Shown here piece after piece: positions 1 through 5,598 of a stretch of DNA of 6,002 nt (within the stretch, counting starts at the first letter, position 1; the number at the start of each line of letters is the position of its first letter). The stretch is from assembly GCA_021161405.1 (NCBI GenBank), contig JAGHAR010000038.1, positions 1 through 6,002 of the forward strand, given 5' to 3'. Origin of the DNA: Candidatus Iainarchaeum sp. Lineage in GTDB: Archaea; Iainarchaeota; Iainarchaeia; Iainarchaeales; JAGHAR01. The position numbers and the translations under genes were made by a program. Below the pieces are notes generated by a model. That model had not been told where the DNA came from. It searched no databases and saw nothing but the letters and a program-made list of their open reading frames with translations.

Positions 1-89
1 AAGAAGAAGATTAATTGGATTGCCGAGCGTAATATTAGTGCCAGAGGTAATATATAAGCACGCAGCACCTATCGTAATACGCGGCATGC
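1..89. other. Window-edge stretch, possible end or start of a neighbouring gene
   Basis: No gene can be assigned with confidence. Three readings stay open. A plus-strand frame from base 1 stops at TAA 55-57 (C-terminus ...IAERNISARGNI); 16 of its 18 sense codons start with a purine, which is coding-like. A second plus-strand frame from base 2 runs to TAG 98-100 and would overlap the end of the coiled-coil gene. On the minus strand an ATG at 87-85 lies two bases after the stop of the coiled-coil gene and opens a frame (MPRITIGA...) to the window edge, as a coupled downstream gene would, but no ribosome binding site precedes it. The strand is purine-rich over 1-60, which slightly favours the first reading. 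None of the peptides is recognisable. Confidence 0.25.
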
Positions 90-1553
90 CTATTTCTTAG
101 TTTTTCTCTTTCCCTTCTTCTTTGTTAATTTCTCCAGTGCAATTCCCATCTCTTTTGCGAAATTTCTTTCAAATGTTTCTAATTCTTTGATTTTTTCATC
201 GATTGCCTTTATACGGAGCAGCACTTGGTTTTGAATTTCTGTTGCTTGCCTGTTAAATTTCTTTATTGCCTCGTTAAATTTGGAAACGTTCTTTTCAATT
301 GTTTTCAAGAATTGCTTTTTGAAGGTGTCTAACTCATCCATAATCAGCTCTGCTCTTTCCGGATCAAATTTCTCTTTAATTTCATCTACATAGCTGTCAA
401 CATCTGCTAGGCGTTGATTTATAGTTTGCTCTAGTTTCTCAGCCAGCGCTTGGTTAAGTTCTGCAAGCTCGTTCCTTGTGTTCCTTACCTCTACTTCTAA
501 ACGTTTTGTAATTGTGGTATAGATTTCCTGCCTTAACATTTTTAGCTGTTCAGTAGTTAGGCCTTTTAATTCCTTCTTGAACTCCTGAAGCTCGCTGAGC
601 TGTGCAGATATCTTTTCCGGATCAATACTCATTTTAATTCTCTTCAGTTCCTCTATTTCTGATTTCAGCTCTGCCCTAAGTTCCTGTGCGGCCTCTAACT
701 TTAGGGAATCTATTTTATTCTTGGCATCTTTCATTAGCCCCTCTACAATTTGATTTTCAAGCTCTATTGCTTGGGTTGTTCTCTCATCTATTTCTTTCAA
801 TCTTTCTTCGGCCTCTTCCAAAAATTCTTCGGCTTTTGCGCGGGCATTCGCAATAACTTCTTCTATTTCTTTTTCTATATTTTCCTTCAGCTTCTTAATC
901 TCTGAGGTTCTTTCTTCAAAATTTTTTAGAATTTCCTCTTGCTCTGCCTTTGCCTTTTCAATCTTTTCAAGATTGGTCTTTACCTCTGCATTCAAATCTT
1001 TAAGTTCTTTTATTTTCAATTCAACCATTGAAGTTAGTTCCTTTGCCTTTTTTTCGAGCTCTTCTTTAACTTCTGAAACCATTATCTTTTTTTGCGAATC
1101 CATTATCAGCTTCATCTTTTTCATTTCCGCCTCGAGAGCATTTGAAACCTCTTTCTTTACTTTTTTCTCGATCTCATCTCTTAATTTTTTCATTTCCCGC
1201 AAATAATTCGCGGCGGTTGTCAGAATTCCTTTTTCCCATAGCTTGGAAATTTCTTCAATTCCTTTCTCATATTTTTGTGTTTTTTCTTTTCCCACTGTTG
1301 GTGTGGAAAGCTTTTCACTAATTGCTTCTGTTTTGCTTACTTCTGCTTCCTCCTTGGAAAGCCTTTTTACAATTTCCTCACTGACTTTTTGCTCTTTTTC
1401 TGGTGTTTCAGCAAGCTTTGCCTGGGCAATTAATTCTTTTGCTTCTTCTTTGGAAATTCCTATGGATTGCAAATGTTTCTCTATCTCTTCCTCACTGACC
1501 TTCAGGGAGAGCAACTTCTTTATGGAATCGATTAATACATCTCTTTTATCCAT
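90..1553 (-). CDS. Long coiled-coil protein of unknown function
   Basis: 487 residues, function not recognised. Residues 1-46 look like a compact helical module (LKVSEEEIEKHLQSIGIS, then KEEAKELIAQAK) resembling short UBA/HTH-like N-terminal modules seen in other archaeal proteins; this is from memory, not a search. Residues about 47-95 are charged and linker-like. From about 95 to 470 the chain is almost wholly Lys/Glu/Leu/Ile with heptad-like spacing and few prolines or glycines, so it should form long, interrupted alpha-helical coiled coils. The C-terminus (about 475-487) is strongly basic (KKKGKRKTKK) and could touch nucleic acid or acidic membrane lipids. No signal peptide, membrane span, Walker motif or SMC/Rad50 head is visible, so it is not an SMC ATPase. 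The ATG lies 45 bases beyond the ureohydrolase stop with no clear Shine-Dalgarno, and a TATA-like box about 28 bases upstream suggests its own near-leaderless transcript. A cytoskeletal, scaffolding or tethering role is only a guess. Confidence 0.85.
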   Translation of the reverse strand: MDKRDVLIDSIKKLLSLKVSEEEIEKHLQSIGISKEEAKELIAQAKLAETPEKEQKVSEEIVKRLSKEEAEVSKTEAISEKLSTPTVGKEKTQKYEKGIEEISKLWEKGILTTAANYLREMKKLRDEIEKKVKKEVSNALEAEMKKMKLIMDSQKKIMVSEVKEELEKKAKELTSMVELKIKELKDLNAEVKTNLEKIEKAKAEQEEILKNFEERTSEIKKLKENIEKEIEEVIANARAKAEEFLEEAEERLKEIDERTTQAIELENQIVEGLMKDAKNKIDSLKLEAAQELRAELKSEIEELKRIKMSIDPEKISAQLSELQEFKKELKGLTTEQLKMLRQEIYTTITKRLEVEVRNTRNELAELNQALAEKLEQTINQRLADVDSYVDEIKEKFDPERAELIMDELDTFKKQFLKTIEKNVSKFNEAIKKFNRQATEIQNQVLLRIKAIDEKIKELETFERNFAKEMGIALEKLTKKKGKRKTKK

Positions 1554-1576
1554 TGTGTAAAGATATATGTTATTCC

Positions 1577-1585
1577 AATAAAAAG
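1577..1585 (-). promoter_or_regulatory. TATA-like box for the coiled-coil gene
   Basis: On the minus strand the gap between the ureohydrolase stop and the coiled-coil ATG contains CTTTTTATT, centred about 28 bases before the start codon. Archaeal TATA boxes sit about 25-27 bases before the transcription start, so transcription would begin almost at the ATG. That agrees with the absence of a Shine-Dalgarno sequence. The match is weak and read-through from the upstream operon is equally possible. Confidence 0.3.
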
Positions 1586-1598
1586 ATTTTGCTTTCGC

Positions 1599-2378
1599 TC
1601 AGTTGCAGAGAGATTTTAAAATTATCTTGAAAATTCTTTCAATTAATTTTTGGCCTGTATTGTTTTTATCAAGCAGAGGATTGTATTCAACAAAATCTAA
1701 TACTCTAATTCTATCTGCAATGCTACACCATAACTTCGTAAATTCATTCATCTTGAGTTTGCCGTCCGCATAACCAGTCGCAAATGCAATTCTTTTGTTG
1801 AACACATCAAAGTCAATACTTAAATATACCTGTTTTCCCTTTATTAACTTTTCAAGCTTTGGCAAATCTCTGCTCTGCAATGAAACAATTTTCCTTTTCT
1901 CTATGAATTTTTTCTCTCTCGGCCAAACCCTCTGTAAGCCAAAGAAGATCAGCTCGTTTCTTTTTATAATTTTCCTCTCTACCAAAGTTTTTGTCACATC
2001 TTCGTGGCTCGGAACAGTTAAACAGTCCATTGCGTCTGCATGCGAATCTAGCCAAACAACAGTTTTTCTTTTATATTTCTTCGCGAATGCTTTGATGGTT
2101 GCATAACTTATGCTATGGTCGCCGCCTACAAATATAGTAAAAGCATTACCGATTTTACGCGTTGCTTCTTTTTCTATCCTTTTTAGCGCTTCCTCCGGCT
2201 CTAAGAGCTGTAAATTCAAATAGCTAAAATCCAACTTAATCTTTCCTTTAAAATATTCCTCTGCAAGTTTGCCAATTATCTCTTTTACTGTGCCTGGCGC
2301 AGCTTCACAACCGTTGTTTCTTCCCAAAGAACCAGCAGAATAAGGTAAAAGAACAACATTAATTGTTTTTTTCTTCAT
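1599..2378 (-). CDS. Arginase/agmatinase-family ureohydrolase, probable agmatinase
   Basis: 259 residues. The full binuclear-manganese ligand set of the ureohydrolase family is visible: H88 in GGDHS, D111-x-H113-x-D115 in WLDSHAD, and D189-x-D191 in SIDFD. H125 (PSHED) sits where the family has its catalytic-loop histidine, and E230 (VEYNP) matches the late conserved Glu-x-x-Pro. Such enzymes hydrolyse a guanidino group and release urea. Agmatine to putrescine is the likely reaction, because the gene overlaps aIF5A by four bases (ATGA) and putrescine feeds the spermidine used for hypusine. The protein is shorter than usual for agmatinases (about 290-310) and divergent: after SIDFD the usual Asp-Pro and Pro-Gly-Thr elements are replaced by VFNKRIAFATGY, close to the substrate pocket. 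Arginase, guanidinobutyrase or another guanidine hydrolase cannot be excluded. The family call is firm; the substrate is inference from context. Confidence 0.85.
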   Translation of the reverse strand: MKKKTINVVLLPYSAGSLGRNNGCEAAPGTVKEIIGKLAEEYFKGKIKLDFSYLNLQLLEPEEALKRIEKEATRKIGNAFTIFVGGDHSISYATIKAFAKKYKRKTVVWLDSHADAMDCLTVPSHEDVTKTLVERKIIKRNELIFFGLQRVWPREKKFIEKRKIVSLQSRDLPKLEKLIKGKQVYLSIDFDVFNKRIAFATGYADGKLKMNEFTKLWCSIADRIRVLDFVEYNPLLDKNNTGQKLIERIFKIILKSLCN

Positions 2379-2770
2379 GAAGATCTTTTTCTTGTTACTT
2401 TAACATTATCTCCGTAGCGGAGGTATTCTACTTCAACACCGCTCTCCAAACCTTTTATTTCTTTTGGTTTAGCAACCGTAAACATCTCGTAGCTCTCTAC
2501 ATCCATTATCTGTATTTGCTCACCTAAAACTGCAACAACCTGCGCAACACCTTTTTTAAGTATTGGTACTTCAACCTCTGCAGATGTTGGCTTCAGTAGG
2601 CCCTTTTTCTGTCCTGTAAAGATATTAAACGCAACAACCCTTGCTTTTGCTGAACCATGCTTCCCTGGTTTGCTTTTTTCAATACTTTTTATTTGGCACA
2701 CTTCTCCATCTATCAGAACATAGTTTCCCGGTTTCAAAGAACCAACAGATGCGAATCTTTTTTCTTCCAT
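2375..2770 (-). CDS. eif5A: Translation initiation factor 5A (aIF5A), hypusine-containing
   Basis: 131 residues, the normal length of archaeal aIF5A. The N-terminal SH3-like barrel (about 1-70) carries the exposed loop SKPGKHGSAK; K37 in PGKHG is the lysine that deoxyhypusine synthase modifies with the aminobutyl group of spermidine. The C-terminal OB-fold domain (about 71-131) includes VLGEQIQIMDVESYEMF. The factor binds the ribosomal E site and rescues stalled elongation, notably at proline runs, and also assists termination. The start is set by a strong Shine-Dalgarno AGGAGG six bases before the ATG. Its TGA overlaps the ATG of the ureohydrolase gene, so the two are almost certainly co-transcribed and translationally coupled. 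A TATA-like box lies about 41 bases before the ATG. No deoxyhypusine synthase gene is in the window. Confidence 0.97.
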   Translation of the reverse strand: MEEKRFASVGSLKPGNYVLIDGEVCQIKSIEKSKPGKHGSAKARVVAFNIFTGQKKGLLKPTSAEVEVPILKKGVAQVVAVLGEQIQIMDVESYEMFTVAKPKEIKGLESGVEVEYLRYGDNVKVTRKRSS

Positions 2771-2776
2771 AGAATT

Positions 2777-2782
2777 CCTCCT
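2777..2782 (-). promoter_or_regulatory. Strong Shine-Dalgarno of aIF5A
   Basis: AGGAGG on the minus strand, six bases before the aIF5A ATG. It is the best ribosome binding site in the window and contrasts with the divergent NYN gene, which has none. Confidence 0.85.
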
Positions 2783-2805
2783 GCTCTCTAAAAACCAAAC
2801 AAAAA

Positions 2806-2817
2806 TAAATTTTAAAA
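2806..2817 (-). promoter_or_regulatory. TATA-like box of the aIF5A-ureohydrolase operon
   Basis: TTTTAAAATTTA on the minus strand. A start about 25 bases downstream falls near 2785 and gives a leader of about 15 bases, just long enough to include the AGGAGG. Identified by eye and position only. Confidence 0.5.
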
Positions 2818-2835
2818 CTCTTATGTTGTTTTCTC

Positions 2836-2851
2836 AGCAAAAGTGTTTGCT
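2836..2851. promoter_or_regulatory. Perfect dyad beside the NYN promoter, possible operator
   Basis: Inverted repeat AGCAAA-AGTG-TTTGCT, six base pairs with a four-base centre, directly against the 5' edge of the TATA-like box of the NYN gene. A DNA-binding regulator there could interfere with TFB/TBP loading or act on both divergent promoters. A six-base dyad in AT-rich DNA may arise by chance. Confidence 0.3.
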
Positions 2852-2865
2852 TTATTAAAATTTAT
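2852..2865 (+). promoter_or_regulatory. TATA-like box of the NYN-DUF2226 operon
   Basis: TTATTAAAATTTAT, centred about 24 bases before the ATG at 2883, predicts transcription starting at or next to the start codon. The bases before the ATG (TATCTACA) contain no Shine-Dalgarno, so a leaderless transcript is likely. A second TATA-like string at 2869-2876 is too near the ATG to be the promoter. Confidence 0.5.
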
Positions 2866-2882
2866 CTGTTTATATATCTACA

Positions 2883-3350
2883 ATGCTGGATAATGTAAAA
2901 AGGAAGATTGCTCGCGTAATGAAGGCCGAAAAACAGAAGAATTTAGCGGTTTTTATAGACGGCCCTAACATTTTGCGCAAGGAATTGGGAATTGAGATAA
3001 GAGAAATTAAGAAGATAGTTTCAAAGATAGGGGAAGCAAAGATAGCAAAAGTTTTTCTAAATCAATTCGCAACTGAAAAATTAATAGAGGCAATAGCTAA
3101 TGAAGGTTTCGAGCCCGTTATAACTATCGGCGATGTAGATGTTGCGATGGCTGTTGAAGCAACTGCCGCTGCGTTCAACCCATTCATCAATACAATTGTC
3201 TATGTAACCCGCGACTCTGATTTTGTTCCTTCAATAATTAAGGCAAAGAGCCAAGGCAAGGAAACCGTGGCATTAATAGTTGACAGCGCAGCAGCATCAG
3301 CACTAAAAAATACAGCAGACAAGGTTTTTGTGATAGGTGAGGAAGAATGA
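2883..3350 (+). CDS. NYN/PIN-like domain protein, TIGR00288 type, probable RNase
   Basis: 155 residues, nearly all one NYN (PIN-like, LabA/YacP-related) domain. Acidic residues expected of the Mg2+-dependent active site are present: D26 with N29 in VFIDGPNIL, D84 and D86 in GDVDVAM, and D111 and D113 in TRDSDFVP. The lead-in (1-20) is basic and helical, and the last strand ends with VFVIGEEE. The arrangement matches the archaeal family TIGR00288. Members of the wider NYN superfamily are thought to cleave RNA, often tRNA or rRNA; the substrate here is unknown. Expression appears leaderless (no Shine-Dalgarno, TATA about 24 bases upstream). The stop overlaps the start of the DUF2226-like gene by four bases (ATGA), so the two products should be made together. 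No toxin-antitoxin arrangement is evident: the partner does not look like an antitoxin and the gene sits among housekeeping genes. Confidence 0.88.
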   Translation: MLDNVKRKIARVMKAEKQKNLAVFIDGPNILRKELGIEIREIKKIVSKIGEAKIAKVFLNQFATEKLIEAIANEGFEPVITIGDVDVAMAVEATAAAFNPFINTIVYVTRDSDFVPSIIKAKSQGKETVALIVDSAAASALKNTADKVFVIGEEE

Positions 3351-3829
3351 ATTTGCCTGTTGGCAACATAGTTGCGGAAGGGAAGCTAAGCAAAGAGACA
3401 ATCCTAAAAGAATTGCCGAAATTAATGGATGAAAAATTTACCGGCTATTTTCTAATTTCTATTGATGGCTGCACTGGCATAGAAGAGGGATTATTGTTAT
3501 TAAAACTCGGCAAGATTATTGGAGCGGTTTTTGAATATCTCAGATTTTCGAAGGAGCTATACGGAGATGAAGCCGCAAAACATTTCTTTAATGCATGCGC
3601 TTCCAACAAAGGAGTATTTGAAGCGGATGAGCTTAGTTTGCATCAGGTTGATTTAATCCTTGCATTTAACGATGAGGTGCAGCTAACAAGAGAGCTCGAG
3701 AGTAGAGATATATCCAAGCTTGTTCCGGATGAATATAGCTCTGTATTCGCGGAAAAATTTCTTGGAGATTCTTTACAGACAAAGGAAGTGAGCAGATATC
3801 TTTTGCTTAGGAAGATTGGAATTGTGTAG
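3347..3829 (+). CDS. DUF2226-like (PATAN-like) protein of unknown function
   Basis: 160 residues, function unknown. Residues about 15-125 follow the pattern of the archaeal DUF2226 family, which resembles bacterial PATAN/DUF4388 domains: FTGYFLISIDG (31-41), then a strand-turn-strand GLLLLKLGKIIGAVFEY, then a helix LYGDEAAKHFFNA and G-V-F-E-A. In PATAN proteins this Gly-hydrophobic...Gly-Asp-x-Ala layout forms a small alpha/beta regulatory domain used for protein contacts. The C-terminus (126-160) is helical and ends KEVSRYLLLRKIGIV, a likely docking tail. No catalytic motif or membrane segment is visible. It starts inside the stop of the NYN gene (ATGA), so it probably partners or regulates that nuclease. 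It is followed by a T-rich gap that likely ends the transcript. The assignment rests on remembered family pattern, not alignment. Confidence 0.7.
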   Translation: MNLPVGNIVAEGKLSKETILKELPKLMDEKFTGYFLISIDGCTGIEEGLLLLKLGKIIGAVFEYLRFSKELYGDEAAKHFFNACASNKGVFEADELSLHQVDLILAFNDEVQLTRELESRDISKLVPDEYSSVFAEKFLGDSLQTKEVSRYLLLRKIGIV

Positions 3830-3855
3830 CTGTAAATAATTCGCAAAATGTTAAA

Positions 3856-3908
3856 TTTTTATGTTTTTTAAGGTTTTCTATTTTATTCTTCTTTAGTTTT
3901 TATTTCCT
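3856..3908 (+). terminator. Oligo-T archaeal-type terminator region
   Basis: Several T runs (five at 3856-3860, six at 3864-3869, four at 3874-3877 and 3881-3884, five at 3897-3901) follow the DUF2226-like gene without a stem-loop. Archaeal RNA polymerase terminates at such U-rich tracts. The region also holds whatever promoter serves the next gene; no convincing TATA box stands out. Confidence 0.5.
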
Positions 3909-3922
3909 AGCAGGGGATTGTT

Positions 3923-4372
3923 ATGGGTGTAAGAAAGCTATTCAGAAATACTATTATGCGCCTTTTAGCTATAGAAGATTTAACTCCGCCAGAAGAACAG
4001 CTAAAAGCATTAAACGATTTAATTGCAAAATACGACATAAAGATAACCTCCCAAAGCAGTAGGCGGATTCTCCAAGATTTGAAGAGGAGGCACCTGGTTG
4101 ATTCTATAATAGTAAGCGATAACAACGGAAATTTGCTTCTTTCAACAGAGACAAATGGCCTTAAAGATGCGATAATTGCCTCAAGCGTTTTTCAATATGC
4201 AACAACAGAATTTAGAAGATCTAATTTTTTCTTTTTGAAAGATAACAAAGGCTGGGTAATGTTCTTCACCCACAACAAAAGATTATTTATTGTTAGGGCA
4301 CAATCAAATCTTGAGCCTGTTGAGCTTAAGGCATTAGCCAAGGATGTTGAAAAATATCTGCTTCAGAATTAG
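3923..4372 (+). CDS. Probable roadblock/LC7-fold protein next to MinD
   Basis: 149 residues. Residues 1-65 are mostly helical and basic (LFRNTIMRLLA; SSRRILQDLKRRH). Residues about 66-149 follow the roadblock/LC7 (longin-like) order: strand DSIIVSDNNG, strand NLLLSTE, long helix (KDAIIASSVFQYATTEF), three strands (NFFFLKD, WVMFFTHN, LFIVRAQ) and a closing helix (PVELKALAKDVEKYLL). Such proteins dimerise and bind or regulate small GTPases or ParA/MinD-type NTPases, so regulating the MinD-like ATPase encoded 59 bases downstream is the natural hypothesis. The helical N-terminus is extra to a minimal roadblock domain. The ATG is preceded by GGGGATT, a moderate Shine-Dalgarno-like sequence. Codon use matches the neighbours. 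The fold is read from pattern alone and needs a profile comparison. Confidence 0.6.
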   Translation: MGVRKLFRNTIMRLLAIEDLTPPEEQLKALNDLIAKYDIKITSQSSRRILQDLKRRHLVDSIIVSDNNGNLLLSTETNGLKDAIIASSVFQYATTEFRRSNFFFLKDNKGWVMFFTHNKRLFIVRAQSNLEPVELKALAKDVEKYLLQN

Positions 4373-4378
4373 AAAAGA

Positions 4379-4386
4379 TTTTAAAA
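4379..4386 (+). promoter_or_regulatory. Possible TATA box before minD
   Basis: TTTTAAAA in the 59-base gap before the minD ATG. A start about 25 bases downstream would give a leader of roughly 25 bases. Co-transcription from the roadblock-like gene is equally possible. Confidence 0.3.
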
Positions 4387-4431
4387 CGATAAATTCCTTA
4401 ATCTATAACATATTTTACGAGTTTGGTTGTT

Positions 4432-5217
4432 ATGGGGAGAATTATTTCATTAACATCCGGCAAGGGCGGAGTTGGCAAAACCACAATTGTTGCTAACCTA
4501 GGCATTGCACTAGCTCAATTAAACCAGAAAGTTTTGCTAATAGATGCTGACATTGCAATGTCTAACCTTTCGTTGCTTTTTGGAATGCAAGGAAGTCCAA
4601 TAACACTACACGATGTTCTTTTGGGAGAAGCAGATATTAACGATGCGCTCTACGATGGTCCAGCAAATGTACATATTATTCCCTCAGGCTTAAGCTTGGA
4701 ATCATACAGGCGCGTTGATCCTGAAAGATTGGAAAGCGTTGTTAAGGAAATTTCATCGAATTATGATTTTGTTCTTCTAGATTCTCCGGCTGGCATTGAG
4801 AAAACAGTTAAGGCAACGTTAGCTGCTTCAGAAGAAGCATTGATTGTTTTGATGCCTGAGCCACCTTCTATAGCTGATGCATTGAAGATAAAATTCACTG
4901 CTCAGCGTTTGGGCTGTAAGCCGATAGGAGTAATCGTTAATATGGTTAGAAACGAGCCCGGCGAGATAAATGCTGAGGATATAATGAAGATGATGGAGCT
5001 GCCTCTTTACGGAATCATTCCATTTGATGATGAAATTAGGAAAACATTTTTAAGGAAGAAAGTAGTACCTACTATTGTTAGGGCTCCTCATAGCAGGGGA
5101 GTAATGGAAATCAAAAAGACAGCCCTAAAGCTTGTTGGAAGACCTGTGGCAATAACTCAAGAAAAGCCGAAAGAGGGTTTCTTTGCAAAGCTTGTGAGGA
5201 TATTTAGAAGAAGATGA
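4432..5217 (+). CDS. minD: MinD-type ATPase (ParA/MinD family) with membrane-targeting helix
   Basis: 261 residues from ATG 4432; an in-frame TTG at 4423 would add three residues, but the family normally starts M-x-R-I-I-S, so ATG is preferred. The deviant Walker A is GKGGVGKTT (10-18), with signature K11 and P-loop K16; D38-A-D40 follows (switch I), and D117-S-P-A-G121 is switch II/Walker B. The C-terminal tail (about 248-261, GFFAKLVRIFRRR) is a basic amphipathic helix like the membrane-targeting sequence of bacterial MinD, so ATP-driven dimerisation and membrane docking are expected. In bacteria MinD positions division sites; archaeal homologues position motility or chemosensory structures or have unknown cargo. 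No MinC or MinE is present, but a roadblock-like gene lies directly upstream. The Sm-like gene follows nine bases after the stop, so the two probably share a transcript. Confidence 0.93.
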   Translation: MGRIISLTSGKGGVGKTTIVANLGIALAQLNQKVLLIDADIAMSNLSLLFGMQGSPITLHDVLLGEADINDALYDGPANVHIIPSGLSLESYRRVDPERLESVVKEISSNYDFVLLDSPAGIEKTVKATLAASEEALIVLMPEPPSIADALKIKFTAQRLGCKPIGVIVNMVRNEPGEINAEDIMKMMELPLYGIIPFDDEIRKTFLRKKVVPTIVRAPHSRGVMEIKKTALKLVGRPVAITQEKPKEGFFAKLVRIFRRR

Positions 5218-5221
5218 GGTG
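5216..5221 (+). promoter_or_regulatory. Shine-Dalgarno that fixes the Sm-protein start
   Basis: GAGGTG overlaps the last two bases of the minD stop and lies five bases before ATG 5227. It supports ATG 5227 over the in-frame GTG at 5221, which is the last base of this site and would have no site of its own. Confidence 0.65.
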
Positions 5222-5226
5222 TGGGA

Positions 5227-5445
5227 ATGGCTGAAAGACCGTTTGATTTGCTCACAGAAGCAATAGGCAAAGAAGTACTAATAATTCTAAAAGACAGTGT
5301 AGCAATAAGAGGTAAGCTGAAATCCTTTGATGTGCACATGAATATCTCACTAGAGGAGGCTGTTGAACTAAAGGACGGTGAAATATCTAAGCGCTATGGT
5401 ACCGTAATAATCCGCGGGGATAATATTCTGCTTATTTCTGTTTAG
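5227..5445 (+). CDS. Archaeal Sm-like (Lsm) RNA-binding protein
   Basis: 72 residues from ATG 5227, typical of SmAP1-type archaeal Lsm proteins. The sequence begins ERPFDLL (N-terminal helix). The Sm1 motif follows (about 14-45) with F34-D35-x-H37-M-N39, and the Sm2 motif is I62-R63-G64-D65-N66. H37, N39, R63 and D65 form the uridine-binding pocket in the family. Such proteins assemble into heptameric rings that bind U-rich RNA and are linked to RNA processing and tRNA or small-RNA metabolism. The gene follows minD by nine bases and is likely co-transcribed with it. In many archaea the sm gene is followed by the ribosomal L37e gene; here it is followed by a structured repeat region and a tRNA instead. 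All Sm-fold and RNA-contact residues are present. Confidence 0.95.
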   Translation: MAERPFDLLTEAIGKEVLIILKDSVAIRGKLKSFDVHMNISLEEAVELKDGEISKRYGTVIIRGDNILLISV

Positions 5446-5462
5446 GTTTCAACAACAAGAAA

Positions 5463-5472
5463 TTTAAAAATA
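5463..5472 (+). promoter_or_regulatory. TATA-like box before the repeat-tRNA region
   Basis: TTTAAAAATA about 20 bases after the Sm stop is the best archaeal TATA match upstream of the tRNA. Transcription would begin near 5490, inside repeat copy A, so the transcript would carry both repeat hairpins before the tRNA. The matching position in copy B (AATTAAGG) is a poorer TATA sequence. Confidence 0.4.
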
Positions 5473-5473
5473 A

Positions 5474-5538
5474 GTAAACCAATATGTCTATAGGCCAAGT
5501 GGGACTTCGTTGCGAAGCAACGAATGTCGCACATTTTG
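5474..5538 (+). repeat. Structured repeat, copy A
   Basis: Direct repeat of 5599-5663, offset exactly 125 bases, ungapped over 65 bases with 53 identical by hand count. Order: conserved lead GTAAAYCAATATGTCT, a weak mini-stem GTC-TATA-GGC (5486-5495), a 34-base hairpin (5499-5532) and the shared tail ATTTTG. No coding frame or tRNA fold fits it. Confidence 0.85.
5499..5532 (+). repeat. GCGAAGC hairpin of copy A
   Basis: Outer stem GTGGGAC with GTCGCAC (one G-G mismatch), inner stem TTCGTTGC with GCAACGAA (eight perfect pairs), GAA loop, and one unpaired T at 5525 on the 3' side between the stems. The apex GCGAAGC is the heptamer known as an unusually stable single-stranded DNA mini-hairpin. 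Confidence 0.8.
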
Positions 5539-5553
5539 CGAGCTTTTGTAAAA

Positions 5554-5578
5554 GAAACTTTCTTAAAAAGAAAGTTTC
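5554..5578 (+). repeat. Perfect 11-bp hairpin after copy A
   Basis: Arms GAAACTTTCTT and AAGAAAGTTTC with an AAA loop. It sits where copy B has its own A/T-rich hairpin before the tRNA. No T run follows, so it is not a bacterial-style terminator. It may be a processing signal or an arm of the repeat unit. Confidence 0.75.
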
Positions 5579-5598
5579 ATCAAAGAAATTAAGGCAAG

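Noticed and set aside
973..1560. Plus-strand frames rich in Ser and Phe inside the coiled-coil gene
   Set aside because: They are the antisense of Lys/Glu-rich codons; composition is non-protein-like and they have no start signals.
2883..3829. Toxin-antitoxin pair (PIN-like nuclease with partner)
   Set aside because: The nuclease comes first, the partner is a larger PATAN-like protein with no DNA-binding or antitoxin features, and the nuclease is of the widely conserved TIGR00288 type.
4423..4431. TTG 4423 as the minD start
   Set aside because: ATG 4432 gives the family-typical N-terminus; the TTG adds only three residues and has no better ribosome binding site.
5554..5578. Rho-independent terminator
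   Set aside because: The stem is A/T-rich and no T run follows; archaea terminate at oligo-T tracts rather than such hairpins.
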